A stretch of 64,000 bases of DNA from Anaerolineales bacterium (GTDB taxonomy: Bacteria > Chloroflexota > Anaerolineae > Aggregatilineales > UBA2796), in contig JABTTZ010000004.1 of assembly GCA_015075625.1 (NCBI GenBank), forward strand, positions 1 to 64,000, written 5' to 3'. A program made the position numbers and the translations under genes. The notes under the pieces were generated by a model. It had not been told where the DNA came from. It saw only the letters and a list, made by a program, of their open reading frames with translations, and did not search any database. Below, one piece after another: positions 43,828-55,775 of the stretch; position 1 is the stretch's first letter; each line of letters starts with the position of its first letter.

Positions 43828-44643
43828 TCATGGGGGGGAAGATTGGAGGTGATCGAAAAACCCCTCAAAATCGAACCATCCGCTGCCGCGCACATCCCAT
43901 GTGGCAACAGGGACGCCCGCCGAAAAATTTGTGTTTTGACAAGACACCTCCCGCAGGAGCATTTTTTTGGGGTGTCTGCCTTGAATCAAAATGGCGTAGG
44001 GCGTGATGGTCCAGTGATCCAAAATGGTGCTGCGCATCCATGCCGTGTGGGGGCTGTTGAAATCAAGGCAAGGCGTAGGGCTAGTGGCGAGGGTAACACG
44101 AAGCCGTTGAGCATAACTGAACAACCAGCCCGCCTGGATCATCGTCGTCAGGGCAAAAATGATTCCCACATAGCGCATGATTTGCACCCTTTCGCCCCAC
44201 TGAGCCGGTGGTTCAGCGGCGCGGAAGGAATCCATTGCCGCCGCAACGATGAAGGGGGTGGAAAGGGGAATCACAAAGAAACGGTAATTGAGGGCGTAAC
44301 TCCATAAAAAAGGGCAGAGCGCCCACACAACCATCGCGCCCAATGCCATGACGAGCAAGATGGTTGTGGGAAGGTTCGGCAAGCGCATCTTCAGCACAGC
44401 CTTCAGTGGAGTACGGATCAGCATAAGTCCAACAAGCCATACCATCACTAAGGCAATCAGCGGGAGATTTGCCACCGTCCCCTGAAACAACTGCCATAAA
44501 TTAGCCAGCGAGAGTTGTGCCGATTCGTATGGGTTGAGATTCGTCACACTGACGAGAGCGGCGACGCTACCTAAGCCCAACCAGAAAACTCCCCACCAGA
44601 GGCGTGTTCGCTCACGACGAAGGATACCTGTCACCAGCGCCAA
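43828..44643 (-). CDS. Polytopic membrane protein, apparently 5'-truncated
   Basis: 271 residues from a TTG at 44643, but the frame is open and hydrophobic up to 44739 (LTVITPIIFIAHPSACILFW), with no ATG/GTG start and a stop just above. At least six membrane helices remain, then a soluble tail (CLDFNSPHTAWMRSTILDHW). The pattern suits the C-terminal half of a GT-C-type glycosyltransferase or related membrane protein. The missing 5' part would lie where a degenerate MITE-like repeat (44842-44976) now is, which suggests the gene was cut by insertion and deletion. Confidence 0.5.
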   Translation of the reverse strand: MALVTGILRRERTRLWWGVFWLGLGSVAALVSVTNLNPYESAQLSLANLWQLFQGTVANLPLIALVMVWLVGLMLIRTPLKAVLKMRLPNLPTTILLVMALGAMVVWALCPFLWSYALNYRFFVIPLSTPFIVAAAMDSFRAAEPPAQWGERVQIMRYVGIIFALTTMIQAGWLFSYAQRLRVTLATSPTPCLDFNSPHTAWMRSTILDHWTITPYAILIQGRHPKKMLLREVSCQNTNFSAGVPVATWDVRGSGWFDFEGFFDHLQSSPP

Positions 44644-44841
44644 AAGTGCGGTGATCCAAAATAAAATACACGCTGAGGGGTGGGCGATGAAGATGATCGG
44701 TGTGATAACGGTGAGGAGAGGCAGGTCATGTAGACACGGTTATCCTTCGCAGCGAGGACAATCGCCCCCCATAGAGGCGATCCCCTGTGGTCGCCCGCAC
44801 GCTGCTCACCTTAAAGTGGGCAGTTGCCCAACACCCTATAG

Positions 44842-44976
44842 ACGTTACGCAGTTGCCCTCATCCCCCTACCTTCCTTCTCCCACTGGGAGAAGGGGGGAA
44901 TCTGTTTTTTGAGGGGCTTTCTCTCAAACTTCCCCTTTCCATGAATACAGGGTAAACAGGTGCAGCTGTGTAAGCT
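44842..44976. mobile_element. MITE-like element, degenerate copy
   Basis: Same orientation as 61417-61560: ACGTTACGCAGTTGCCCTCA, then TTCTCCCACTGGGAGAAGG, TTTTTTGAGGGGCTT, CCCCTTTCCATGAATACAGG and the worn end CAGCTGTGTAAGCTC. The inverted ends are imperfect and no target duplication is clear. Confidence 0.65.
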
Positions 44977-44990
44977 CTAATCCTAATAGC

Positions 44991-45863
44991 CTAATGCCCC
45001 TCCACCTTAAACAGCCATTCCTCAAATGCCCCAATGTAGCGGTAGCCGATTTTCTGGTAGATGCTGTTCGAGGTGGGATTCGCCATATCCGTGAACAAGG
45101 CACAGAAGGCATGTCCATTGTCCAAAAAGTGCTGGCTAAGGGCTGCCACCGCCGCCGAAGCGTATCCCTTGCCGCGCAGTTCGGGCGGGGTGAAGACGAA
45201 ATTCACAACGACACCACTGAACGTCTTTCGTCCTTGTGCCGCCATCGAGACCGGCGCGGCATCGCCCTCTACATGCCACAGGTAAATATCCCCGCCTGCC
45301 AGCCGTCGTTCGCACATCTGGCGCAGTTCGGTACGGTTTGGTTCAGCCTGATGAAGAGCGTCGCGTTCAAACCCTACCGCCCACTCGGTCACTAGGTCGA
45401 TATCAGACGGTGTTGCCACCGCAAGCCGTCCTGCGGGGGCGTTTGGTGGAGGCGTCACCACGCGCAGTTCGTAAATTCCCATCTCAAGCCCCTTCCGAGG
45501 GGTGATGCCCGTCTGCTCACGCCACAACCCGCCGAATCGCTCTGCCAACGGCGGACGCCCAGAGACTCCGCTAACCTCCCATCCGTTGGCGTGCAGATCG
45601 TCAGCGATCCTGACCATGGCTGGTACAGGATCGGGAGCATCGGAGTAAAGAGTCACATTGAAGGGGGGAGTCATAATCGCCGCTGTGAGGGAATCACCCT
45701 CGGTCACTGTCGCCATATAGGGCTTATGTTTCATCTGCCCGCCCTGCTCATGGATGCGCAGCGCCAAGCCGATCATCAGGTTGTTTAACGCTTCGGCACG
45801 TCCAAGCGCCTCTCCCGCGCTGGCAAGGAAGGCTTCGGCATGATCATGAAAACGGAAATGCAT
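44991..45863 (-). CDS. GNAT family acetyltransferase
   Basis: 290 residues from the ATG at 45863, chosen for GGGGAGA nine bases upstream (the frame is open 13 codons further). The N-terminal half is an uncharacterised domain (FLASAGEALGRAEALNNLMI, FNVTLYSDAPDPVPAMV). The C-terminal half (about 160-290) is a GNAT fold: VVVNFVFTPPELRGKGYASA with the acetyl-CoA loop RGKGYAS, FCALFTDMANPTSNSIYQKI and GYRYIGAFEEWLF. It transfers an acetyl group to an unknown amine. It is divergent from the rRNA unit, whose promoters lie just upstream of its start. Confidence 0.85.
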   Translation of the reverse strand: MHFRFHDHAEAFLASAGEALGRAEALNNLMIGLALRIHEQGGQMKHKPYMATVTEGDSLTAAIMTPPFNVTLYSDAPDPVPAMVRIADDLHANGWEVSGVSGRPPLAERFGGLWREQTGITPRKGLEMGIYELRVVTPPPNAPAGRLAVATPSDIDLVTEWAVGFERDALHQAEPNRTELRQMCERRLAGGDIYLWHVEGDAAPVSMAAQGRKTFSGVVVNFVFTPPELRGKGYASAAVAALSQHFLDNGHAFCALFTDMANPTSNSIYQKIGYRYIGAFEEWLFKVEGH

Positions 45864-45895
45864 CCCCAAATTCTCCCCATCTTTGGCACCGACCC

Positions 45896-45923
45896 TTGAC
45901 ACCCCTCAATTCAATGATACTAT
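45896..45923 (+). promoter_or_regulatory. Promoter P1 of the 23S-5S unit
   Basis: TTGACA (45896-45901), 16-base spacer, TACTAT (45918-45923). It is the first of two strong sigma-70-like sites ahead of the rRNA genes. Confidence 0.65.
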
Positions 45924-46000
45924 ACCTCGGCTAGTCGCAGGCAGCCGGACGGCAAAACAGGGCAAGACAAACCAGAACGAAACAACATTCAAATCTGGTC

Positions 46001-46028
46001 TTGACACTCCCCAAAACACCGTTACAAT
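46001..46028 (+). promoter_or_regulatory. Promoter P2 of the 23S-5S unit
   Basis: TTGACA (46001-46006), 16-base spacer, TACAAT (46023-46028). Tandem promoters are usual for rRNA operons, and both directly precede a 23S gene here, not a 16S gene. Confidence 0.7.
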
Positions 46029-46070
46029 ATGCGACACGTTGGGCAACACGCCCGACAGCACTTTACCAAC

Positions 46071-46137
46071 CGAATAAGCGATAGAAAGACGTAACGTAGC
46101 ATTAGAAAGACACGAGAGAAACGATTTCTCCGTGCCA
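46071..46137 (+). other. 5' arm of the pre-23S processing stem
   Basis: Pairs with 48971-49045. Matched blocks include CGAATAAGCGATAG, GACGTAACGT, CACGAGA and ACGATTTCTCCG, giving a long interrupted helix that brings the two 23S ends together, the normal RNase III type substrate. Confidence 0.8.
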
Positions 46138-46141
46138 CATG

Positions 46142-48968
<2,827 letters not shown>

Positions 48969-48970
48969 GT

Positions 48971-49045
48971 GTGGTGCGGAGAAATCGTCGTTCTCGTGTG
49001 CAGAACCATGAGACGTTACGTCAGCAGAAGGCTATCGCTTATTCG
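48971..49045 (+). other. 3' arm of the pre-23S processing stem
   Basis: Complement of 46071-46137 (CGGAGAAATCGT, TCTCGTG, ACGTTACGTC, CTATCGCTTATTCG), located between the 23S end and the 5S gene. Confidence 0.8.
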
Positions 49046-49111
49046 CAAGGGCTAGAGCAGCTTGTACAGCCCCCGGCAGGACGTTTGGGGGATGGTATGA
49101 GGGTGAAAGAG

Positions 49112-49229
<118 letters not shown>

Positions 49230-49257
49230 TCCTTTTTTCACCTTCTTACCTTCCCCC

Positions 49258-49281
49258 AACCCCCCACTCCGGGGGTTTTTT
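49258..49281 (+). terminator. Rho-independent terminator of the rRNA unit
   Basis: AACCCCCC, loop ACTC, then GGGGGTT running into TTTTT, 28 bases after the 5S end. Confidence 0.8.
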
Positions 49282-49354
49282 CTTGCCCAAAACACGCCCG
49301 TGGTTGACATTTAAGGCGAGTCACCGACTCGCCCTTCCCCCAACCCTCATCCTC

Positions 49355-49720
49355 CTACTCCAAATATTGCGAGAGTTTGTCTGCCAATTCCCTAAGGTCA
49401 ATCGGCTTCGAGACATAATCATTACAACCCGCCTCTAGCGCCCGCTCACGATCTCCCACCATCGCATGTGCCGTCAGCGCAATAATCGGGATGTGCTTCA
49501 GATCAGGCAGTGCCTTAATCTCACGGGTTGCCGTCCAACCGTCCTTATGCGGAAGCGATAAATCCATCAAAATCAAGTTGGGTTTTTCGGCAATCGCCTT
49601 ATCCACCCCTTCCTGTCCATCCACTGCCAAAAGAACCTCATACTCCAGCGAGGTCAAAACATCCGTGATCAAAATACGGTTGTCGGGATTGTCTTCTACG
49701 ACAAGAATGCGACCACCCAT
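49355..49720 (-). CDS. Stand-alone response-regulator receiver (CheY/DivK-like)
   Basis: 121 residues, a single receiver domain and no output domain. Acid pocket VVEDN (about 7-11), phospho-acceptor Asp in LILMDLSLP (about 53), Thr/Ser switch in IALTAHA (about 82) and Lys in YVSKPID (about 104). It would accept phosphate from a histidine kinase encoded elsewhere and act by protein contact, like DivK or the single-domain regulators common in large sensor networks. GGAGG precedes the ATG. It is monocistronic, facing the rRNA terminator. Confidence 0.93.
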   Translation of the reverse strand: MGGRILVVEDNPDNRILITDVLTSLEYEVLLAVDGQEGVDKAIAEKPNLILMDLSLPHKDGWTATREIKALPDLKHIPIIALTAHAMVGDRERALEAGCNDYVSKPIDLRELADKLSQYLE

Positions 49721-49898
49721 AGCCGATAATGCCTCCCAAATATGGCACGATGAGATCGAGGATAAATGCTAAGTATAGCCTAAATCTGTCTCCTTTTGAT
49801 ACGTTACTCCCCTTCGTTCGCCAAACGCTCTGTTCTGAAGTACGATCCCCACCATCGAAAAAATACCGACACACGCGCACGTATTTGGAGACGTAAGC

Positions 49899-50648
49899 AT
49901 GACCTATTCTGCGGTGGCGACCTCAACAACGCCAGTGTTAATCATCTACCTTCTGGACATCAGCGGCTCTATGAGCCAAATGTTGGGCGATAAACGCCGC
50001 GTTGAGATTGTCTCGGACGCCCTTCAGGAAATCGCCACAGAGATGGTCGCCCGCTCAACAAAAGGGGAGATTGTGGCACCCCGCTATCGCTTGGCGATCT
50101 ATGCCTACGAATCGCAAGTTCATGACATTCTCGGCGGGATCAAAACCATTGATCAATTCGTCCGTGACGGCGTTCCCGAATTTGCCCCGCGTGGCAGCAC
50201 AAACTCCGCCGCAGCTTTCCTTGCTGCTGAGCAGCTTCTTCTCCAAGAACTCCCTTATATGTCTACCCACCCTGCCCCTCTCATTTGCCACATGACGGAC
50301 GGCGAATATCAGGGCGATGACCCCACCCCCATCGTCCAGCGCATCATGGGTTTAGGGACAAACGACGGAAACGTGTTGGTCGAAAATATCTTTATTTCCG
50401 ACAAAATCCTGAAAACCCCCGTTGATGACGCCTTCACATGGGCAGGCGTCACCAGTGAAGCCGACCTTGCCAGCGACTACGCCCGCGCCCTGTTGCGGAT
50501 GAGTTCTCCTCTCCCCGATAGCTATCGCGGCGAGATGCAAGAGTTTGGCTACACCCTGAACAGCGCTGCCCCGATGATGTTTCCGGCGCAGACAAAAGAC
50601 TTGATCCGTATGGCGTTCACCATGTCCGGCGCAACGCCGGTTGCCTGA
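49899..50648 (+). CDS. vWA-domain protein, TerY-like
   Basis: 249 residues, all one von Willebrand factor A domain. The MIDAS metal site is seen as YLLDISGSMSQM (about 18-29), the Thr/Ser in RGSTNSAAAF and the Asp in CHMTDGEYQGDD. No membrane segment. It is first in a three-gene set with a PP2C phosphatase (11-base gap) and a kinase with a zinc ribbon. That order and content match the 'TerY-P triad' described by Anantharaman, Iyer and Aravind, a predicted phosphorylation switch. The vWA protein would be the scaffold or target. GGAGAC precedes the ATG. Confidence 0.82.
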   Translation: MTYSAVATSTTPVLIIYLLDISGSMSQMLGDKRRVEIVSDALQEIATEMVARSTKGEIVAPRYRLAIYAYESQVHDILGGIKTIDQFVRDGVPEFAPRGSTNSAAAFLAAEQLLLQELPYMSTHPAPLICHMTDGEYQGDDPTPIVQRIMGLGTNDGNVLVENIFISDKILKTPVDDAFTWAGVTSEADLASDYARALLRMSSPLPDSYRGEMQEFGYTLNSAAPMMFPAQTKDLIRMAFTMSGATPVA

Positions 50649-50659
50649 TCTGCCCCACC

Positions 50660-51886
50660 ATGATCGTTACCATCAACCAAGACGGGGATACCCCTACCCG
50701 CCACGAACCATGTGCCATAGGAACGCTAACCTATCTTTATGATCGCTCGCGTGATTCACGGGCGGGCGGCGCTCCCGGACAAGATTTCATCGCCTTCGAC
50801 GGTGGTGAGGATTGGCTTGCCTTTGCCCTCTGTGATGGCGTCAGCCAGTCTTTCTATGGTGATATTGCCGCCCGCTATTTAGGGGAACACCTTGTGGCAT
50901 GGTTGGCAGCCGATCATAACCCAGAGTTTTTTTCTGCTGCGCTCAATGCTGCTCTCGCCACGTGGACACCAGATGCCTCGGCGCTGGTTGCGGCGAAACC
51001 GATACCCGAATCTCTCCCCCCTATGGTGCGGGATGCTCTCGAACGGAAACGAACGAATGGCAGCGAGGCGATGTTTGTCTGCGGGCGGGTCGATCACCGC
51101 TTGGGTTTGCTGTTTCTGGGGTGGATGGGTGATATGCGCCTCACCCTTTGGGATGAGCAGCAGCAGCCTATTGATCTTCCTGACCCCGTATGGGAAACCC
51201 GCGAACGATGGTCTACACGCTTGGGGGCGAAAAATGGAACGGCACATAGTGCGGTGCTGCCCCTTTCCGGCATTGGACGCATCCTCGCCTACAGTGATGG
51301 CGTGGGGAGTGATGCGCAAACACTTCATCATCTGCCCGTTGATGAATGGAACGACCTCGCTGCACACCGCCGTACACTTCCCACCAGTGATGATCTATCC
51401 ATCTTTGCCCTCACCTTCACCCCGCTCACACTGTCCGATCCCTTGCCCGCGCCGATTCTTTCCCAACCAGAGCCGGATGAACCTGCCCTTCGTTGGACGG
51501 CGATCCCCGCTGCGGGGTGGTATCGGCTTGCCTTTGAGCGGGATGGGCGCCGCCTTCGCACGCTGGATACCTCTGCCGCACAGGCAACAAGCGCGATTCT
51601 TCCAACAGAACTTCTCGTAGAGGGGGCGATCATCTGCCGTGTGCAGGCGTTAGCCATGGGTCACGCGGCGGGCTTGTGGAGCGATCCTATCCCTGTGTAT
51701 CGTTCCGAGCAGATGCTGATGAGTTCACCGCCAAGCCCCACGCCGCCGCCTTCCAGACCAACGTTGGTTGTCAGTGGCTATCGACCTCTTACCTCCGGGG
51801 ACTTTCAGACGAGCGCTATCAGCCTTGTGGCGGCGCTCCTCGCTGTTGCCCTTGCTGTCGGCTATATCGCGCTCACGACGCGCTAA
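50660..51886 (+). CDS. PP2C-like protein phosphatase with membrane anchor
   Basis: 408 residues. The PP2C domain (about 1-255) has the metal-binding FALCDGVSQSFYGDIAARYL, GWMGDMRL, LAYSDGVGSDAQ and the final Asp pair in TSDDLSIFAL. A fibronectin-III-like segment follows (about 270-345, LRWTAIPAAGWYRLAFERDG), then a Pro-rich linker and one C-terminal membrane helix (LVAALLAVALAVGYIAL). It would dephosphorylate Ser/Thr residues, presumably countering the adjacent kinase. It lies between the vWA gene and the kinase gene (18-base gap). Confidence 0.85.
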   Translation: MIVTINQDGDTPTRHEPCAIGTLTYLYDRSRDSRAGGAPGQDFIAFDGGEDWLAFALCDGVSQSFYGDIAARYLGEHLVAWLAADHNPEFFSAALNAALATWTPDASALVAAKPIPESLPPMVRDALERKRTNGSEAMFVCGRVDHRLGLLFLGWMGDMRLTLWDEQQQPIDLPDPVWETRERWSTRLGAKNGTAHSAVLPLSGIGRILAYSDGVGSDAQTLHHLPVDEWNDLAAHRRTLPTSDDLSIFALTFTPLTLSDPLPAPILSQPEPDEPALRWTAIPAAGWYRLAFERDGRRLRTLDTSAAQATSAILPTELLVEGAIICRVQALAMGHAAGLWSDPIPVYRSEQMLMSSPPSPTPPPSRPTLVVSGYRPLTSGDFQTSAISLVAALLAVALAVGYIALTTR

Positions 51887-51904
51887 AGAGAGAGGTTCTG
51901 CGGC

Positions 51905-53428
51905 ATGAGTCTTGCTCAGGTGCGCGTTGAAGCCGGTCAAATATTCACCATTGATAACGTGGTCTATCGCGTTGCCTCCCATCCGGCGCTGCCCGGTTTG
52001 CCCTATGTACAGCGCGGTGCGCGGGGGTTTGTCATTCAACTTCGGCGCAGTGGTGACAACGAACGAACGGCGCTGAAATACTTCAAACTGAAATACCGCG
52101 TCCCTAATCTGGTAGCCATTACCGAGGCACTCCGCCGTTACGCCGACCTACCCGGCTTACGTGCCGCCCGCCGGACAATCTTCACCCGAACGGGCTATCC
52201 CGGACTCTTGGACACCTACCCCGCCCTTGAATATGGCGTTCTCATGCCCTGGCTGCCGGGCGTCACATGGTACGATATTGTCTCCCGCAAAGAGGCGCTC
52301 TCAAAGGATGCCGCGCTGCGCTTGGGACGTGGTGTGGCGTATGTCCTCAGTAGTTTGGAAGGGCACGGGCTGGCGCATGGCGATATTGCTGGGGCAAATG
52401 TCATTGTCGATAAACAAAGCGGCGGGATCGAACTCGTTGATATTGAGGAACTCTACGGGGCAGATTTGCCCCGCCCGGTGGAAGCCCCCGGCGGGCAAGA
52501 TGGCTACCAACACCACGATGGGCGTTCCGGCGGGCAGTGGCGTCCCGAAGGGGATCGTTTTGGGGCGGCGGTCTTGATCAGCGAGATGTTGGGATGGGCA
52601 GTTCCCCGCATCCGTCAAAATAGCGCCGATGAGCATTACTTCGCCGCTTCCGAAATGGGCGCTCCTGATAGCTTGCGCTTTCGCCTTTTGGCAGAGGCGC
52701 TTCACGCCGAGTATGGGGCGGCTGTCGCTGAACTCTTTCGCACAGCATGGGGCAGCCCCACCCTTGCTGCTTGCCCACCGCTTGCCGCATGGAAAGCCGC
52801 ATTGGAATCCTTACAGGAAGGCGTTGAGGGCAAACTGCCCACCGCCGCTCTCACCTCGCCTGCCAACCAAGAATCCCCCCCACCTACGACCTCTCCCACC
52901 CTTGATGCAGTGATCACCCGCCGTCGGGAGATCAAGGTACAAATTCCTCTCACCCAGTTTCGTGAAGGGGAAACCGCGTCTCCCCCACCCTTAGAGGCAT
53001 CCCTTACCCCTGCCCCCACCACCAGCGCCCCCCCTCCAGCAGAACGGCTGAACCTAGAGGGAAAAAAACTATGTCGAAACTGCGGTGCGGCAAACAACGC
53101 GGGCGAGTCCTTTTGCGCCCGCTGTGGCTTTTACATTGGTACGGGGATGCGCAAGGCGATTCCCTATACCCATCGCGGTGCATCGCAAACAGGTGGGAAA
53201 ACAACTGTCCCTGCCAACCAAGCTCCCTCACCGCCACGTCCGATTACTATCAACCGTAACCTAGATCAGATTATCTCGGGACGGCGGATCGGCGCGGATG
53301 GGCGACGTGTCGAGATGAACCAACCCAACGAGTCGCCAATTGAGGGGAATTTCGGGCAGTATATCGTCTTGGCGCTCATTATTGGGGCGGTGCTGACAAT
53401 CCTTCTGTTGGCGGTGGGAGCGCGTTAA
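51905..53428 (+). CDS. Ser/Thr kinase-like protein with zinc ribbon and membrane anchor
   Basis: 507 residues. Kinase core: the ATP-binding Lys in TALKYFKLKYRVP (about 59), the catalytic loop HGDIAGANVIVD (HRD changed to HGD, Asp and Asn kept; about 159-170), and ELVDIEEL in place of DFG, with the metal Asp kept. After a Pro/Thr-rich linker comes a zinc ribbon CRNCGAANNAGESFCARCG (about 383-401), then a C-terminal helix YIVLALIIGAVLTILLLAVG. It is the third member of the TerY-P-like triad. The altered HRD and DFG motifs occur in this subfamily and in lipopolysaccharide-type kinases, so activity is likely but not certain. Confidence 0.85.
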   Translation: MSLAQVRVEAGQIFTIDNVVYRVASHPALPGLPYVQRGARGFVIQLRRSGDNERTALKYFKLKYRVPNLVAITEALRRYADLPGLRAARRTIFTRTGYPGLLDTYPALEYGVLMPWLPGVTWYDIVSRKEALSKDAALRLGRGVAYVLSSLEGHGLAHGDIAGANVIVDKQSGGIELVDIEELYGADLPRPVEAPGGQDGYQHHDGRSGGQWRPEGDRFGAAVLISEMLGWAVPRIRQNSADEHYFAASEMGAPDSLRFRLLAEALHAEYGAAVAELFRTAWGSPTLAACPPLAAWKAALESLQEGVEGKLPTAALTSPANQESPPPTTSPTLDAVITRRREIKVQIPLTQFREGETASPPPLEASLTPAPTTSAPPPAERLNLEGKKLCRNCGAANNAGESFCARCGFYIGTGMRKAIPYTHRGASQTGGKTTVPANQAPSPPRPITINRNLDQIISGRRIGADGRRVEMNQPNESPIEGNFGQYIVLALIIGAVLTILLLAVGAR

Positions 53429-53874
53429 GAATCGGGCGTGGAGGGCGGTTCATCATGATCGCCCATCAGGGTGTAAATGATCACGCCAAACGAGGCGATA
53501 GCAAACCCAACGAACATCCCGACCAGTTGGTATGTTCCCACCAGCGGACGCTGGATAGTGGCAATTGGCGGGTGCGAGCCAAAGCCTAAGACATCTGCCA
53601 AGCCCGTCGCCGCCGAGATCAAAAGTCCAGTCAGGCTCAGGCGGACAGCAATCCGTTGGGCAAGCGTGTTTTTCTGATTCAGGTAATACGTCACTTTGAC
53701 ATAGATGTACGCTCCGCCGATCAGCCCCCCAAAGCCAGCAAGGATCGCCAGCGCCTGAAGAACGCCAATGCCCCTTGCTGCTTCCAACCCCATCACGCCG
53801 GGGAAAAAGCCCGTCAGGGCAACCACCGCGCCGAGGAGAATGACCATAATGCCCAGTTGGGAAGGCTTACCCAC
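53425..53874 (-). CDS. Small four-helix membrane protein of unknown function
   Basis: 149 residues with four hydrophobic helices (LGIMVILLGAVVALTGFFPG, LAILAGFGGLIGGAYIYV, LSLTGLLISAATGLADVLG, LVGMFVGFAIASFGVIIYT) and a short polar end DHDEPPSTPDS. No family recognised. It converges on the kinase gene with a 4-base overlap of the stops, and so is not part of that operon. Confidence 0.65.
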   Translation of the reverse strand: MGKPSQLGIMVILLGAVVALTGFFPGVMGLEAARGIGVLQALAILAGFGGLIGGAYIYVKVTYYLNQKNTLAQRIAVRLSLTGLLISAATGLADVLGFGSHPPIATIQRPLVGTYQLVGMFVGFAIASFGVIIYTLMGDHDEPPSTPDS

Positions 53875-54010
53875 ATCTCACCCCAATTCCTTACCGCGTG
53901 TCGCAGATTGTACCCTATCTGCACCCTATCCCTTGCTCTGACCCTCACCGCTTCGTACAATCTATCTCTCATTCAGCGTGGGACAATGGCAAGTGGAGGC
54001 ATACCCCCCT

Positions 54011-55717
54011 GTGACGATCATTGGCATTGATTTGGGAACAACCTTTTCGGCAGCAAGTGTAGTCTACAACGGCGCACCCGTCCTTCTTCCCGATGGCGAT
54101 GAGCGAATCATCCCTTCCGTTGTGGGCATGTCGCCAACTGGCGACTGGTTGGTTGGCACAACGGCGCTCAACCAATATGCGCTCTACCCAGAACGCACGG
54201 TGCGCTCGGTGAAGCGCCTGATGGGGACACATCAGGTGATCACCGTTGGCGATTATGACCTTCAACCCGAAGAAATTTCTGCTCTCATTCTGCGTGAGAT
54301 CAAGCGCATTGCCGAAATGAACCTTGAAACGACGATCAGCCAAGCGGTGATCACCGTCCCTGCCTATTTCAACAATGCCCAACGTCAGGCGACGACCACC
54401 GCCGGTGGGCTTGCCGGCTTAGAGGTCGTGCGCATTTTGAATGAGCCAACGGCGGCGGCACTTGCCTTTGGGTTGGCAAACCAAACGACACAAACAGCCC
54501 TCGTCTACGACCTCGGCGGGGGGACATTTGATGTCTCATTAGTCGAGATTATGGATGGGGTGATCGATGTCCGCGCCAGCCATGGCGATACGCAGCTTGG
54601 CGGCGACGATTTCGACGCCCGCCTAGTAGATTATCTTGCCAGTATCTTTTCTGAGCAGCACGGCGTTGATCTGCGCGGCGATCTGCGGGCGATGGCACGC
54701 TTGCGACGGGCGGCAGAAATGGCAAAGATCGACCTGAGCAGCCGCCAATTTACATGGGTGCGCGAGGAATACCTTGCCGAAAAACGCGGTGTTCCCCTTC
54801 ACTTAGAAGTTGAAATCGGGCGTGAGCAGTTCGTCGCCCTCATCCAAGATTTGCTCTTGCGCACGACAGAATCGATTGATCGTGTTCTTGATGATGGTGA
54901 GATCGATACCCCTGATACCGTTCTTTTGGTCGGCGGCAGCACCTACATCCCCGCCGTTTGGGAGATTGTCGCGGAGCATGTCGGGGTTGCCCCTCGTCAG
55001 GATGTCCCTCCCTCCGAGGCGGTGGCGTTGGGCGCTGGCGTGCAAGGGGCAATCATCGAGGGGCAGCCCATTGATGCCATTTTAGTGGACGTGACGCCGC
55101 ACAGCTTGGGCGTGGCAGTGGTCAACTTCACCTACACGGGCGAACCTATCCCCGACAGCTACCGCGTGTTGATCCGCCGTAACAGCACAATTCCTGTCAC
55201 GGTGGAGGAGGTTTTTGCCACTGTTTCCGATGGGCAAACAAGCGTCCAGATCGAAGTCTATCAGGGCGATGATCCGGTTGCCTCGCAAAACACCCCCCTC
55301 GGTGAATTCACCTTTGCGGGCTTGGAACAGAGTGACGAGGACGATGATGTGATCCAGTTCCCCGTCCAGTTCAGCCTTGATCTAAACGGTATTCTGCAAG
55401 TGACAGCAACAGACCGCCTTACCGGACGGCAGGCAGGGATCACCGTCCGCACGAACCATCGGGCAATGACCCAAGCCGAACTTCAAGAGGCGGCGGGACG
55501 GCTGCCATTGACCGTTGAGGATCAAGAAGATGCTGATATCCTGCTCTTGAATGATCACGCCAAAGACTTGTTGGCGCGGGCTGAGGCAAAATATGCCCAA
55601 ATACAAAGCGCCTCTCTCTATGAAGTGGCAACCTCTCTCCAAGAGGCGTTAGATGCCGGGGATGATACGGAAATCCTCCGTCTAACAGAGATTTTGACGG
55701 CGTTGGTCGAAGGGTAA
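54011..55717 (+). CDS. Hsp70 (DnaK-like) chaperone, short lid
   Basis: About 568 residues from the GTG at 54011, chosen because GGAGG lies 11 bases upstream and it gives the normal Hsp70 start TIIGIDLGTTFSAASV; the frame is open from 53978. ATPase motifs: YDLGGGTFDVSLVEI, VPAYFNNAQRQATTTAGGLA, ILNEPTAAALAFGL, LLVGGSTYIPAVWEI. The substrate-binding part (about 385-490) is conserved, but the C-terminal helical lid is only ~80 residues and the chain lacks the usual DnaK tail. No dnaJ or grpE is near. It follows the TerY-P-like genes, so it may serve that stress module instead of being the general DnaK. Confidence 0.88.
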   Translation: MTIIGIDLGTTFSAASVVYNGAPVLLPDGDERIIPSVVGMSPTGDWLVGTTALNQYALYPERTVRSVKRLMGTHQVITVGDYDLQPEEISALILREIKRIAEMNLETTISQAVITVPAYFNNAQRQATTTAGGLAGLEVVRILNEPTAAALAFGLANQTTQTALVYDLGGGTFDVSLVEIMDGVIDVRASHGDTQLGGDDFDARLVDYLASIFSEQHGVDLRGDLRAMARLRRAAEMAKIDLSSRQFTWVREEYLAEKRGVPLHLEVEIGREQFVALIQDLLLRTTESIDRVLDDGEIDTPDTVLLVGGSTYIPAVWEIVAEHVGVAPRQDVPPSEAVALGAGVQGAIIEGQPIDAILVDVTPHSLGVAVVNFTYTGEPIPDSYRVLIRRNSTIPVTVEEVFATVSDGQTSVQIEVYQGDDPVASQNTPLGEFTFAGLEQSDEDDDVIQFPVQFSLDLNGILQVTATDRLTGRQAGITVRTNHRAMTQAELQEAAGRLPLTVEDQEDADILLLNDHAKDLLARAEAKYAQIQSASLYEVATSLQEALDAGDDTEILRLTEILTALVEG

Positions 55718-55775
55718 TCGGGGGCAGCAATTCGTCTCTTTATCTTGTTGAACATAATCCGAAAGCGGTCCTGCT

